In this document: positions 1 through 8,073 of the stretch, piece after piece
Layout: each line of letters opens with the position of its first letter
Numbering within the stretch: the first letter of the stretch is position 1
Origin: JAEYFP01 sp964566545
Lineage (GTDB): Bacteria; Bacillota; Clostridia; Lachnospirales; Lachnospiraceae
Assembly (NCBI GenBank): GCA_964566545.1
Contig: CAZMIX010000056.1
Location: 1 to 15,988 of the forward strand
Reading direction: 5' to 3'
Length of the DNA stretch: 15,988 nt
Made by a program: the position numbers and the translations under genes
Notes under the pieces: generated by a model
Database searches by the model: none
What the model was told of the DNA's origin: nothing
What the model saw: only the letters and a program-made list of their open reading frames with translations

Positions 1-67
1 TTTTTTCTACATAACTTCCACAAATTTATTTCGTATACTCTTGTAAAAAGAAAAGAGGAGGATGCGA

Positions 68-1426
68 ATGGGTTCCATAGTAAAGTCCAAAAGGCTGCGC
101 ATTGGAGGCATGAGCTGCGTGAATTGCCAGAATACAATTGAAAGAAAGCTGCAGAATACAGCCGGTATCAAAAGTGCGTCGGTAAGCTATCATACGGGTA
201 TCGCGGAGGTTACCTACGACACGGATATCATTTCTTTAAAGGATATTGAAGCAGTCATCGAAAGGCTGGATTATGAAGTGCTGCCCGACGATGCAAAGGA
301 AGTGTCCCGAAGGGGGATTTCGATGGAGTTTATTCTGATCATTGTTTCCCTGTATGTACTGATCCAGCATTTTGGCATTTTAAATTTATTGGTGCCAAGC
401 CGCCTCGCGGAGACGAATGTGGGATACGGAATGCTTTTTGTGATCGGACTGATTACTTCGGTACATTGTGTCGCGATGTGCGGAGGGATCAATTTGTCCC
501 AGTGCATCCCGCAAAAAGAAACGCAGGAGACAGGCGGCCGTTTTGCTTCTCTGCGCCCCGCTCTTTTTTACAACGCCGGACGTGTGCTGTCATATACGGC
601 GGTCGGCTTTATTGTCGGCGCACTTGGCTCGGTGCTCACTTTTTCCAATGCGCTGCAAGGGACATTAAAGCTGATAGCGGGTGTTTTTATGGTGATTATG
701 GGACTCAATCTGCTTGGCGGCTTTCCATGGCTTCGCAGGCTTGTCCCGCGGATGCCGAAGATATTTGCAAAAAAGATCTATGCTAAAAAGAGCAGGAGTA
801 AGAGTCCGCTGCTTGTGGGTCTTTTAAACGGCCTGATGCCGTGCGGGCCGCTTCAGGCGATGCAGATTTATGCGCTTTCGACCGGAAATGCGTTTGCGGG
901 AGCGCTGTCGATGTTTTTATTCAGCATGGGCACGGTGCCGCTGATGTTTGTGCTCGGAGCGGCAGGAACGGCGCTCGGCAAAAAATTTACAGGAAAAATG
1001 ATGACCGCCGGTGCGGTGCTTGTCGTTGTGCTCGGGCTGTCCATGTTTTCCCAGGGCATGAATTTGGCGGGTTTTTCCCAGTCAGGCACATTTACAGGAG
1101 GAAACGGGACCGCACAGGCGGATGTTGCAAAAATAGATACCGAGGAAGGCATCCAAGTTGTAACGAGCACACTTTCATCCGGCAGGTATCCGGACATTAC
1201 CGTTTCGGCCGGCGTGCCGGTGAAATGGGTCATCGATGCGCCGCAGGGCAGTATCAACGGTTGTAACAATGAACTGTTGATTCAGGAGTACAACATCGGA
1301 CACAAATTTCAAACGGGTGAAAATATCATCGTATTTACGCCTGAAGAGGCGGGAACTTATCGGTACACATGCTGGATGGGCATGATACGCGGAACGATTA
1401 CAGTAGTGAAGGAAAATGAGTTTTAA
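68..1426 (+). CDS. HMA - TauE/SafE-like membrane domain - cupredoxin fusion protein
   Basis: Probable membrane protein handling copper or a related metal. Three parts are visible. Residues 1-65 form a heavy-metal-associated domain with GGMSCVNCQ (C17 and C20, a CxxC metal site). Residues ~80-345 form a multi-helix membrane domain of the TauE/SafE / UreH-like / DsbD-like type, with the paired motifs VHCVAMCGG and LMPCGPLQAMQ. Residues ~355-452 form a cupredoxin-like domain whose likely copper ligands are C399, H412, C435 and M437/M439 (CWMGM). The start at 68 is chosen because AGGAGG (56-61) lies six bases before it; the in-frame ATG at 62 abuts that site directly. The next gene, an FtrD-like lipoprotein, starts 14 bases downstream, so the two are probably co-transcribed. 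A TATACT hexamer at 34-39 could be a -10, but no good -35 is seen. Domain identity is recognition from sequence; the transported metal and direction are inference. Confidence 0.85.
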   Translation: MGSIVKSKRLRIGGMSCVNCQNTIERKLQNTAGIKSASVSYHTGIAEVTYDTDIISLKDIEAVIERLDYEVLPDDAKEVSRRGISMEFILIIVSLYVLIQHFGILNLLVPSRLAETNVGYGMLFVIGLITSVHCVAMCGGINLSQCIPQKETQETGGRFASLRPALFYNAGRVLSYTAVGFIVGALGSVLTFSNALQGTLKLIAGVFMVIMGLNLLGGFPWLRRLVPRMPKIFAKKIYAKKSRSKSPLLVGLLNGLMPCGPLQAMQIYALSTGNAFAGALSMFLFSMGTVPLMFVLGAAGTALGKKFTGKMMTAGAVLVVVLGLSMFSQGMNLAGFSQSGTFTGGNGTAQADVAKIDTEEGIQVVTSTLSSGRYPDITVSAGVPVKWVIDAPQGSINGCNNELLIQEYNIGHKFQTGENIIVFTPEEAGTYRYTCWMGMIRGTITVVKENEF

Positions 1427-1440
1427 TAGGAGGAACAGAT

Positions 1441-2031
1441 ATGTTAGCATTAAAAAAATTTTTTAATAGAAATTTAAATGACAATTATAAGGAGAAAAGG
1501 GGCAAACTGTTTACAAAAGGAGTAACAGGATTTGTTTTGCTTTGTCTGATGGCAGCTTTGCTGACCGCCTGCGGAAAACAGAATACGCCTGCTGCAAAAA
1601 GCGGCAGTGAAGAAGTGAGTAAAGAAGTGAGTAAAGAGACAGATGAAAAAACGAGCGAAGGAACGGATCTGGTCATTCCTGTGGCCGACATTACGGAGGA
1701 AGCTTCTTTTTACCCTGTGGAGGTGGACGGAGTGGAAATGGAGGTCATCGCGGTTATGGCGGAGGATGGCAGCATCCGCACCGCATTTAACACCTGCCAG
1801 GTGTGCTATGATTCGGGCAGGGGATATTACAAGCAGGAGGGCAGCGCGCTCGTATGCCAGAACTGCGGCAACCAGTTTCCGATGAGTCATGTCGAGGTGG
1901 AGGCGGGCGGATGCAACCCGTGGCCCATTTTTGATGAGGATAAAACCGTGACGGACGAAAGCATCACGATTTCATACGGCTTTTTACAGGAATCGGAGCA
2001 GATTTTTTCCAATTGGAAGAGTTCCTATTAG
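1441..2031 (+). CDS. FtrD-like (DUF2318) cysteine-rich lipoprotein
   Basis: Exported lipoprotein of 196 residues. A hydrophobic stretch at 27-43 ends in the lipobox LLTAC, so C44 is the likely lipidated residue; the 26 residues before it are an unusually long charged N-region. After a low-complexity Ser/Glu/Lys linker (45-75) comes a DUF2318/FtrD-like domain with C119 and C122 (CQVC), C139 and C142 (CQNC) and C158 (GGCNPWPI). This family is described as Fe-S or redox proteins linked to iron/copper uptake systems; FtrD of the FtrABCD iron system is the namesake. The ribosome binding site AGGAGG ends about 7 bases before the ATG. Its position directly behind the cupredoxin fusion protein suggests an extracytoplasmic redox partner. 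The linker carries a 12-base tandem repeat (about 1612-1635) encoding EVSK twice. Family call is fairly secure; the function is inferred. Confidence 0.82.
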   Translation: MLALKKFFNRNLNDNYKEKRGKLFTKGVTGFVLLCLMAALLTACGKQNTPAAKSGSEEVSKEVSKETDEKTSEGTDLVIPVADITEEASFYPVEVDGVEMEVIAVMAEDGSIRTAFNTCQVCYDSGRGYYKQEGSALVCQNCGNQFPMSHVEVEAGGCNPWPIFDEDKTVTDESITISYGFLQESEQIFSNWKSSY

Positions 2032-2057
2032 AAACGGATCGTTTTGCTTTTTCTGTT

Positions 2058-2086
2058 TTGCAAAATAGGGCTTCGCATGTTAAAAT
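2058..2086 (+). promoter_or_regulatory. Promoter for the histidine kinase gene
   Basis: TTGCAA (2058-2063), a 17-base spacer, then TAAAAT (2081-2086). It matches the sigma-A consensus at 4/6 and 5/6 positions and lies 36 bases before the kinase start. It would let the kinase be expressed apart from the two genes upstream. Seen by eye only. Confidence 0.5.
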
Positions 2087-2121
2087 TGGTAAAATAAGTG
2101 AAGGGATTGGAGTAAGCCCGT

Positions 2122-3513
2122 ATGATGAAAAGCTTAAGAACGCAGTTATCCTTATCCATCTTGTTGATTGTGCTGGTCACCGTGGCGCTGAGCAGCATTT
2201 TCTCCAATTGGTTTATCAACAGGGAATTTGAAAGCTACATCGCGCAGCAGGAGCAGGAGCGGAGCGAAGATATCGTGAGAGATCTTGCCGATCGGTATGA
2301 TGCGTCAGCCGGCGGCTGGAGTCAGGACTTTCTTCATATGATCGGCATGTATGCGCTGTATGACAGCTATATTTTAAAAATTTATGATGCGCAGGGAACG
2401 ATGCTGTGGGATGCGGAAAACCATGATATGACCAGATGCTGGCAGGTTATGGATGAGATTTCGTCGCGTATGGAAACGGCAAAACGAAGCGGCGGCTTTG
2501 TGTCCCACAGCTATGACATAGATCGGGAGGGACGGATAGTCGGCTCTGTGTCTATTACCTATTATGGTCCCTATTTTTTTAGTGAAAATGATTTTCAATT
2601 TATCAATACTTTGAATGGCGTACTGCTTGTGATCGGCATTCTGGCGGGCATTTTTTCGGTAATTGCCGGCAGCCTGTTAGCCCGCCGGATCGCCCGGCCC
2701 GTGACGAAGACAGTCGATATTGCCAAGCAGATCGCACAGGGAAATTATGAGCTTCGTTTTGAGGGAGAAACAAATACGCGGGAGCTGAATGACCTTGTAA
2801 GAGCAGTCAATCAGCTTTCCTGTGCGCTGAGCGAGCAGGAAAATCTGCGGAGGCGTCTGACGGAGGATGTGGCTCACGAGCTGCGGACACCGCTTGCCGC
2901 GGTTGGCTCTCATTTGGAGGTAATGTTTACGGGCATCTGGGAGCCGACGCCCGAGAGGCTTGAGGGCTGTTATGAAGAGGTCATGCGTCTGGGAAAGCTT
3001 GTGGAGGATCTTGAACAGTTGGCGAAGGCGGAAGGAGACAGCCTGAAGCTAAATAAGTCCAAGACGGATCTGCTCGAAGTTGCCCATATCGCTTATGAGG
3101 CGCTGGAGGTTGAGGCTGCGAAAAAAGAGCTTTCGGTTTTGGTGCGGGGAGAGGCTTCTTTTGTGAACGCTGATCAGGACAGGCTATGCCAGGTGGTGAT
3201 CAATCTTCTTTCGAATGCGATCAAATATACGCCGAAGAGAGGGAGCATTTTGATTGAAGTGGAGGATACTCAGATAAACGGCCGTCTTCGCATAAAGGAC
3301 AACGGGACCGGAATTTCTAAAGAGGAGCTGCCGCTTATTTTCGAGCGTTTTTACCGGACGGACAAATCGCGCAGCCGCGTGACGGGCGGCGCAGGGATCG
3401 GCCTGACCATAGCCAGATCCATCGTTTCGGCCCACGGCGGCACGATAACCGCCGAGAGCGAGGTGAATGCCGGGAGCTGCTTTACAGTGATAATACAAAA
3501 AAAAGACTATTAA
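2122..3513 (+). CDS. Membrane sensor histidine kinase (HAMP-HisKA-HATPase_c)
   Basis: Complete two-component sensor kinase of 463 residues. TM1 is ~9-32, followed by an extracytoplasmic sensor region ~33-160 of no recognised type. TM2 is ~163-187, then a HAMP linker (~188-240). The dimerisation/phosphoacceptor domain contains EDVAHELRTPL with H252. The ATPase domain has an N box (VINLLSNAIKYTP, N361/N365), G1 (DNGTGIS, 393-399), an F box (FERFYRTD) and G2 (GGAGIGL, 422-428). All catalytic motifs are present, so it should be active. The start at 2122 is preceded by GGAGTA at 2109-2114; the second codon is also ATG. No response regulator is encoded upstream or downstream in this window, which is odd for a BaeS/PhoR-like kinase. 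Proximity to the metal/redox genes suggests, but does not prove, a metal or envelope-stress signal. Confidence 0.9.
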   Translation: MMKSLRTQLSLSILLIVLVTVALSSIFSNWFINREFESYIAQQEQERSEDIVRDLADRYDASAGGWSQDFLHMIGMYALYDSYILKIYDAQGTMLWDAENHDMTRCWQVMDEISSRMETAKRSGGFVSHSYDIDREGRIVGSVSITYYGPYFFSENDFQFINTLNGVLLVIGILAGIFSVIAGSLLARRIARPVTKTVDIAKQIAQGNYELRFEGETNTRELNDLVRAVNQLSCALSEQENLRRRLTEDVAHELRTPLAAVGSHLEVMFTGIWEPTPERLEGCYEEVMRLGKLVEDLEQLAKAEGDSLKLNKSKTDLLEVAHIAYEALEVEAAKKELSVLVRGEASFVNADQDRLCQVVINLLSNAIKYTPKRGSILIEVEDTQINGRLRIKDNGTGISKEELPLIFERFYRTDKSRSRVTGGAGIGLTIARSIVSAHGGTITAESEVNAGSCFTVIIQKKDY

Positions 3514-3525
3514 AGTCTTTTTTAT
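3499..3525. terminator. AT-rich bidirectional terminator hairpin
   Basis: Inverted repeat AAAAAAGACT (3499-3508), loop ATTAA, AGTCTTTTTT (3514-3523). The ten-base-pair stem runs into a T tract on either strand and overlaps the kinase stop codon. It sits between convergent genes (kinase on +, tRNA-Pro on -) and could end both transcripts. The stem has only two G:C pairs, so strength is uncertain. Confidence 0.5.
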
Positions 3526-3538
3526 TAAAAATATAAAG

Positions 3539-3612
3539 TCGATGCGACAAGATTTGAACTTGCGACCTCTGCGTCCCGAACGCAGCGCTCTACCAAGCTG
3601 AGCCACGCATCG
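3539..3612 (-). tRNA. tRNA-Pro (anticodon CGG)
   Basis: A full cloverleaf can be drawn on the minus strand. The acceptor stem is CGATGCG/CGCATCG, then T8 G9, and the D arm is GCTC-AGCTTGGTA-GAGC. The anticodon arm is CTGCG-TTCGGGA-CGCAG with anticodon CGG, which reads CCG. The variable loop is AGGTC and the T arm is GCAAG-TTCAAAT-CTTGT. The discriminator base is A, as expected for proline. CCA is not encoded: the next bases are CTT, so the 3' end must be added enzymatically. It is a lone gene, facing the histidine kinase. Confidence 0.95.
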
Positions 3613-3659
3613 ATGTAAAACCAGAGCTATTCTGCGAAATGTGATTCGCGAACAGTCCT

Positions 3660-3687
3660 AGTATACCATAAAAAAATAAAATTTCAA
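3660..3687 (-). promoter_or_regulatory. Promoter for tRNA-Pro
   Basis: Reading the minus strand: TTGAAA (3687-3682), 16-base spacer, TATACT (3665-3660), each 5/6 to consensus. The predicted transcript would start near 3653 and carry a ~40-base leader before the mature tRNA. An imperfect hairpin (3627-3655) lies in that leader. Confidence 0.6.
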
Positions 3688-3722
3688 ATATTATTTTTGA
3701 AAAAATAAAAAAATTAAAGAAA

Positions 3723-4112
3723 TTACACGGTAATCTCAATCCGGTTGCCGTCGGGGTCGCCGATACAGCTTTCAAAATAACCGTCGCCGGTCGTGCGCGG
3801 CGCGCTGTAAAGTGGATATCCGGCGGATGTGATCCGCTCGGTCAGGGAAAGTACGGCTTCCTTTGAGCCTGTGGAAAACGCGAGATGGGCGATACCGTTT
3901 TCGCGTTCCGCAAGCATTCGCTTTGTAAGCCCGGTATGTGTCATTAACTCAAGCCGGAAGCTGTCTTCTCCGTCTTCAAAAGTGATAAAATAGGTAGAAA
4001 GGCCGGTTTTGTTCGTATATTTCCCGTTAGCCGTTCCTCCGAAATAAGTGATATAGAAATTTTTCAGGCGTTCCAAATCAAATGTATAAATAGCGGCGTG
4101 CGTGAGCTTCAT
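3723..4112 (-). CDS. VOC family (glyoxalase-fold) protein
   Basis: Small vicinal-oxygen-chelate protein of 129 residues, the usual single-unit length. It shows the two beta-alpha-beta-beta-beta modules: KLTHAAIYTFDLERLKNFY at the N-terminus and a second half with GIAHLAFSTGSKEAV. The C-terminal GDPDGNRIEI motif is typical of lactoylglutathione-lyase-like and SMU1112c-like proteins. Probable metal ligands are the N-terminal His, a Glu in the first half (LELM), the His of IAHLAF and the Glu of RIEI. The start at 4112 is chosen because AAAGGAG lies eight bases upstream; eight residues further upstream are possible but unlikely. It follows the molybdenum-hydroxylase operon on the same strand by 69 bases but has its own promoter, so a link with that operon is not implied. 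Substrate unknown. Confidence 0.85.
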   Translation of the reverse strand: MKLTHAAIYTFDLERLKNFYITYFGGTANGKYTNKTGLSTYFITFEDGEDSFRLELMTHTGLTKRMLAERENGIAHLAFSTGSKEAVLSLTERITSAGYPLYSAPRTTGDGYFESCIGDPDGNRIEITV

Positions 4113-4156
4113 GGGTACGGCTCCTTTCGTAAACAAGCTTTTTGCAATATATTATT

Positions 4157-4185
4157 ATCATACGATAGAAGAGCGCTGTTGTTAA
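4157..4185 (-). promoter_or_regulatory. Promoter for the VOC gene
   Basis: On the minus strand TTAACA (4185-4180), 17-base spacer, TATGAT (4162-4157), each 5/6 to the sigma-A consensus. The -35 overlaps the stop codon of the upstream hydroxylase gene (4184-4182). It implies independent expression of the VOC gene, with a leader of about 40 bases. Confidence 0.6.
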
Positions 4186-6761
4186 AGTTCGGACTGCCTG
4201 CGTTTCCGGTAGGGAGTATCTTCCAATGGCAGGCTCTGTCGGAATTTCCCATCCAAACGGTAGTAGGCAAGGGCACAGGCCGGAGCGGTCGGAATCATGC
4301 AAAGCTCGCCGCAGCCCTTAGCGCCCAGCGAGTAAGGCAGCTTATCCTTTTCATCAGGCTGGCAGAGAATAACCTCCAGTTCAGGGGCATCCGTAGCCCG
4401 CATGAAACCAATCGTACCGAATTTGCTTTTAGGATAGCCTTCCTCGCATTCGAACTTTTCTGTCACACCATAGCCGATTCCCATGACCATGCCGCCCTCA
4501 ATCTGCCCCTCCACAGCTTCAATGTTAACCGGAGTTCCTACATCAAAGGCGGAAACAGCCTTGGCAATGCGTCCCTCTTCATTCAAAATGATCACCTGTG
4601 CTCCATAGGAGTAGGAAATATGGCTAATGGGGTTTTCTTTGATCGTGCCGAGCGGATCGGTAGCAGCGGAGTATTCACCCAGAAACTCTTTTCCTTCCAG
4701 ATCAGCCAGAGTCTTACCTTCGCCCAAAGCGAGTTTTAATTTCTCCCCGGCGCGGCATGCCGCTTCTCCGGTCATGACTGTCTGCCGGGAGGCTGTGGAC
4801 GTGCCGGCATCCGGTGTGCGTACGGTATCTGCCTCTTCAAAGACAAACAGTAAAGGATTTAAGTTCGTCACATGGCAGATTTCTGTCAGAGTCATCTGCG
4901 CAATTCCCTGCCCCATACAGGAGGCAGAGGTACGAATACGAATTTTCCCCTGCTGCACAGACAAGAGAACCCGGCCGATATCTTTCTTGCCCATGCCGGT
5001 TCCGGAATTTTTGAAACCGCAGGCAATTCCCGCATACGGATTTCGAAAAAAAACATCCTTGACCGCATCCAAACAGGCGGCCATGTTTGTATTTAAGTCG
5101 GCGGTCTGTCCATTTGGCAGAACGTCACCGGGTTTGATGGCATTGCGCCGCCTAATTTCCCAGGGATCGATCCCTGCCATTTCTGCCAACAGATTGATGT
5201 TCATTTCCGTGGCAAAGCAGCTCTGAGTCACACCGAAGCCTCGAAAGGCACCGGAAACCACGTTGTTTGTATAAACAGACATGCCGAAAATATCGATGTT
5301 CTGATAGTTGTAGGGACCAGCCGCATGGGTGCAGGCGCGATGCAGAACCGGTCCTCCCAAAGAGGCATAAGCTCCGGTATCGGCGATGATGATACCCTTC
5401 ATGCCGGTGAGAATGCCGTTTTCGTCACAGGCGGTAGTGAACTCCATTTCCATGGGGTGGCGTTTGACATGATAGTTGAGAGATTCCTGTCGGGTGTATT
5501 TGATCTTAACAGGCTTTTTGGTAATCCAAGCCATCAGGGAAGCATACTGCTGCACCGACATATCCTCCTTGCCTCCAAATCCCCCGCCGACCAGTGCCGC
5601 GCGGCAATGTACCTTTTCTTTTGGAATCTGCAGCATTTGGGCACATTCCCGCTGGACATCATAGACAGACTGACTGGAGGTATAGAGCAGCAGACCATCA
5701 TCGCCCTCGGGCATGGCGACACAGCACTCTGGCTCCATGAAGCCGTGCTCCTGCCAGGAGGTTTTATATTTTCGGGTAATTACATATTTGGAGTTTTTGA
5801 TGGCCTCGTCCGCGTTGCCCCGTACGAGATTGGCACGGCTCATAATGTTGCCGTCTTCGTGAATTAGGGGCGCATCTCCCCTCAGTGCGTCAAACGGGTT
5901 TGTGACGGGCTTTAATTCCGTGTAGTCTACCGTGACGAGCGAGCAGATCTCTTCCAGCTTCTCCGGTCTGTCCGTCGCCACAACTGCCAGAACGTTGCCG
6001 ACGTACCGGATAATGTCGCCTTCCCCCATCATAACGTCCCAGTCCTGCTTGATATGACCGATTTTATTGCATGGAACATCCTGCTTTACCAAAACCTCCA
6101 CGCAGTCCGGGTGTTGGAGTGCCTTGCTTACATCAATATGGTCAATTCGGGCGCGGGGATATTCTGAATAGACGGGCTTGGCATACAACATCCCATCTAC
6201 TGTAATATCATCCGCAAAAAGACCGGTTCCGTTAACCTTTTCGGCGGCATCGATTCGTTTGGCATGCTCATTCATGTGCAGGGTGGTAGGAGCGAGTGGA
6301 ATCTCTTTCTTCTCGCGAAAAAATTCCGCCGCGAGTAAAATGGCATCCTCAATTTTTTTATACCCCGTACAGCGGCAGAGGTTCCCCTTGATTGCCTGCT
6401 TCACATCCGCACGGGTGGGATTTAGATTGGCATCCAGCAGACTTTTGGCTGAGATGATCATGCCGGGAATGCAAAAGCCGCATTGTACCGCTCCCGCGGC
6501 GGCAAAACAATGCTCGTATACCATCATTTCCTCCGGCTTAATTCCCTCCACCGTCAGCACTTTTTTCCCTTGCAGCTTGCTGAGCGTCACTACGCAGGCT
6601 TTTGTCTTCACACCGTCTACCAGCACAGTACAGGTTCCGCAGACGCCTTCGCTGCAGCCGTCCTTGGCAGCGGTCAGATGCAGATCGTCCCGCAAAAACC
6701 GCAGAAGCTTTTTATCGTGCGCACACTCGTATTCCTTGCCATTTATCCAAATGAGATACAT
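4182..6761 (-). CDS. xdh: Selenium-dependent xanthine dehydrogenase-type hydroxylase, fused [2Fe-2S] and molybdopterin domains
   Basis: Molybdenum hydroxylase of 859 residues that would oxidise a purine (probably xanthine) or a related heterocycle or aldehyde in the cytoplasm. The N-terminal plant-type [2Fe-2S] cluster has C36, C41, C44 and C56. The second, alpha-helical [2Fe-2S] domain has C94, C97, C129 and C131 (QCGFCIPG, CRCTGY). After a short linker the Mo-binding part begins near 167, with GGGFGGKE (392-399), AFRGFG, MGQG and the base-catalyst Glu E819 in KGCGELC. No FAD domain lies between the two parts; that role probably falls to the adjacent FAD subunit. Length and domain order match the family annotated as selenium-dependent xanthine dehydrogenase. 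The selenium accessory genes (selD, yqeB, yqeC) are not in this window, so selenium dependence is inference. The ATG at 6761 has GGGAG six bases upstream; a TTG 18 bases earlier is the less likely start. Confidence 0.9.
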   Translation of the reverse strand: MYLIWINGKEYECAHDKKLLRFLRDDLHLTAAKDGCSEGVCGTCTVLVDGVKTKACVVTLSKLQGKKVLTVEGIKPEEMMVYEHCFAAAGAVQCGFCIPGMIISAKSLLDANLNPTRADVKQAIKGNLCRCTGYKKIEDAILLAAEFFREKKEIPLAPTTLHMNEHAKRIDAAEKVNGTGLFADDITVDGMLYAKPVYSEYPRARIDHIDVSKALQHPDCVEVLVKQDVPCNKIGHIKQDWDVMMGEGDIIRYVGNVLAVVATDRPEKLEEICSLVTVDYTELKPVTNPFDALRGDAPLIHEDGNIMSRANLVRGNADEAIKNSKYVITRKYKTSWQEHGFMEPECCVAMPEGDDGLLLYTSSQSVYDVQRECAQMLQIPKEKVHCRAALVGGGFGGKEDMSVQQYASLMAWITKKPVKIKYTRQESLNYHVKRHPMEMEFTTACDENGILTGMKGIIIADTGAYASLGGPVLHRACTHAAGPYNYQNIDIFGMSVYTNNVVSGAFRGFGVTQSCFATEMNINLLAEMAGIDPWEIRRRNAIKPGDVLPNGQTADLNTNMAACLDAVKDVFFRNPYAGIACGFKNSGTGMGKKDIGRVLLSVQQGKIRIRTSASCMGQGIAQMTLTEICHVTNLNPLLFVFEEADTVRTPDAGTSTASRQTVMTGEAACRAGEKLKLALGEGKTLADLEGKEFLGEYSAATDPLGTIKENPISHISYSYGAQVIILNEEGRIAKAVSAFDVGTPVNIEAVEGQIEGGMVMGIGYGVTEKFECEEGYPKSKFGTIGFMRATDAPELEVILCQPDEKDKLPYSLGAKGCGELCMIPTAPACALAYYRLDGKFRQSLPLEDTPYRKRRQSEL

Positions 6762-6784
6762 TTCATTCTCCCTTTCCAAACCAG

Positions 6785-7603
6785 TTAAATGCCAAAACGG
6801 GTCAAAAAATCGTTCAGCAGGTTCATACAGACAGTTTTGCGGTATTCAGCCGAAACGCGTCCCCGCGTGAGAATCATCCGATCCGCATACGCATTCAGGT
6901 ATTGTTCTTTTAGGATTCGAGCCTCTTCCAGAGATTTACCAAGCATCATGCCTTCTAGATCCTTAAAACGCAGAACCGTATCCGCCACAGCACCAAAAGC
7001 TGTGGCGATATTGGTGATATTCCCGTCTTTCATGGAAAAAATTCCGGCAAATGATACACGGGAGATTGCCAGCGCATTGCGTCCGCCGACCTTTTGGTAG
7101 TAATACTGTTCCAATCCGGTCTTTGGCAGAAGAATTTCCGCAATCAGTTCGTCCTTTTCTAAAGCCAGTTTTTTGCGGCCCAGATAGAACTGATCCACAT
7201 CTACGATGCGTGAGTCCCGCAGGGAAACTAAATGCAGCTTGGCATCCGCTGCAAACTCGATCAGCACCGAATCGGCCTTGGCGGAGCCATTTCCCAAATT
7301 GCCGCCAAAGGTTCCGGCATTGCGAATAGCAGGTGCGGCAATCAGCGAGACGGCGTCTTTCATCAGCTGTGGAATCCGATCATCCTCCAATGCCTGAGTA
7401 AAGGTGACACCGGCTCCGATATGAACATAATCCGCATCTACAAAAACCTGCTTTAATTCGGAAATTTTATTTAAGAACAGATAGGTTGCGCCGGGGCGGC
7501 TTTCTACCATCAGATCCGTGCCGCCGGAATAGGGAATGACCTCCTGCGACGCAAGAATGCTCAAAGCCTCTTTGAGAGAGGCGGCTGTGTATCCATTTAC
7601 CAT
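6785..7603 (-). CDS. FAD-binding subunit of molybdenum hydroxylase
   Basis: Flavin subunit of 272 residues that passes electrons from the [2Fe-2S] centres to NAD or another acceptor. It has the FAD_binding_5 signatures SGGTDL (26-31) and the stretch 93-111 with IRNAGTFGGNLGNGSAKAD. The C-terminal CO-dehydrogenase-flavoprotein-like part contains GGRNALAISRVSFAGIF. It is close to the YgfM-type FAD subunits found in selenium-linked hydroxylase clusters. Its ATG overlaps the stop of the upstream [2Fe-2S] gene by seven bases (ATGGTAA), indicating translational coupling; AAAGGAGG lies ten bases before it. It sits between a two-subunit hydroxylase and the fused hydroxylase and is the only FAD subunit in the window, so it may serve both. 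Confidence 0.9.
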   Translation of the reverse strand: MVNGYTAASLKEALSILASQEVIPYSGGTDLMVESRPGATYLFLNKISELKQVFVDADYVHIGAGVTFTQALEDDRIPQLMKDAVSLIAAPAIRNAGTFGGNLGNGSAKADSVLIEFAADAKLHLVSLRDSRIVDVDQFYLGRKKLALEKDELIAEILLPKTGLEQYYYQKVGGRNALAISRVSFAGIFSMKDGNITNIATAFGAVADTVLRFKDLEGMMLGKSLEEARILKEQYLNAYADRMILTRGRVSAEYRKTVCMNLLNDFLTRFGI

Positions 7604-8070
7604 AGTCCGTTTCCCTCCTTTGCGGCACTTGAAACCGCGCTGATAATAGCGTTATATCCTGTACAGCGGCAGAGATTTCCGGAAAGACCATCCCGGATTT
7701 CCGCTTCCGTAGGATGTGCGTTTTTTGCAAGCAGCGCTTCGGCCGCAAGCACCATGCCGGGAATGCAAAAGCCACACTGAACAGCGGAAACCTCCGCAAA
7801 GGCTCGATTTAGTACCATGTAACGTTTTGTCTCCCGAAACCCTTCCATCGTTACAATGGAGGAATCCGCCACCGCACCAACTGCGACACAGCAGGAGTTG
7901 ATCAGAGTGCCGTCTATCAGAACGGAACAAGCTCCGCACTCTCCCTCTTTGCAACCGCACTTGACACTGGTGGTACGGTAATTGTCTCTCAGAACGTCCA
8001 ATAGCCTGTCGGAGGCACTGCCCTCATAGGACACCTCCCGGCCGTTTAAGACAAATTGAATCGCATCCAT
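7597..8070 (-). CDS. [2Fe-2S] subunit of molybdenum hydroxylase
   Basis: Small iron-sulfur subunit of 157 residues, the normal length for the XdhC/CoxS type. The plant-type cluster is formed by C40, C45 and C48 (GCKEGECGAC) and C60; C38 is an extra nearby cysteine. The second cluster uses C99 and C102 (QCGFCIPG) and C134 and C136 (CRCTGY). It starts three bases after the stop of the molybdopterin subunit, with its ribosome binding site (GGAGG) inside the end of that gene, and overlaps the FAD gene. It is the natural partner of the separate molybdopterin subunit upstream, giving a three-subunit Mo/Fe-S/FAD enzyme. Confidence 0.93.
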   Translation of the reverse strand: MDAIQFVLNGREVSYEGSASDRLLDVLRDNYRTTSVKCGCKEGECGACSVLIDGTLINSCCVAVGAVADSSIVTMEGFRETKRYMVLNRAFAEVSAVQCGFCIPGMVLAAEALLAKNAHPTEAEIRDGLSGNLCRCTGYNAIISAVSSAAKEGNGLW

Positions 8071-8073
8071 CCC

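Noticed and set aside
1612..1635. 12-base tandem repeat in the lipoprotein gene
   Set aside because: Two copies only, in a low-complexity linker; likely simple slippage without further meaning.
3184..3606. Minus-strand ORF starting MAQLGRALRSG, 140 codons
   Set aside because: Its start is translated tRNA-Pro and the rest is antisense to the kinase ATPase domain; a well-known false gene pattern.
4627..5226. Long + strand ORF (199 codons), and other + strand ORFs within 4098-9870
   Set aside because: They are antisense to intact hydroxylase genes with full motif sets; their composition follows the opposite strand and no ribosome binding sites or motifs were seen.
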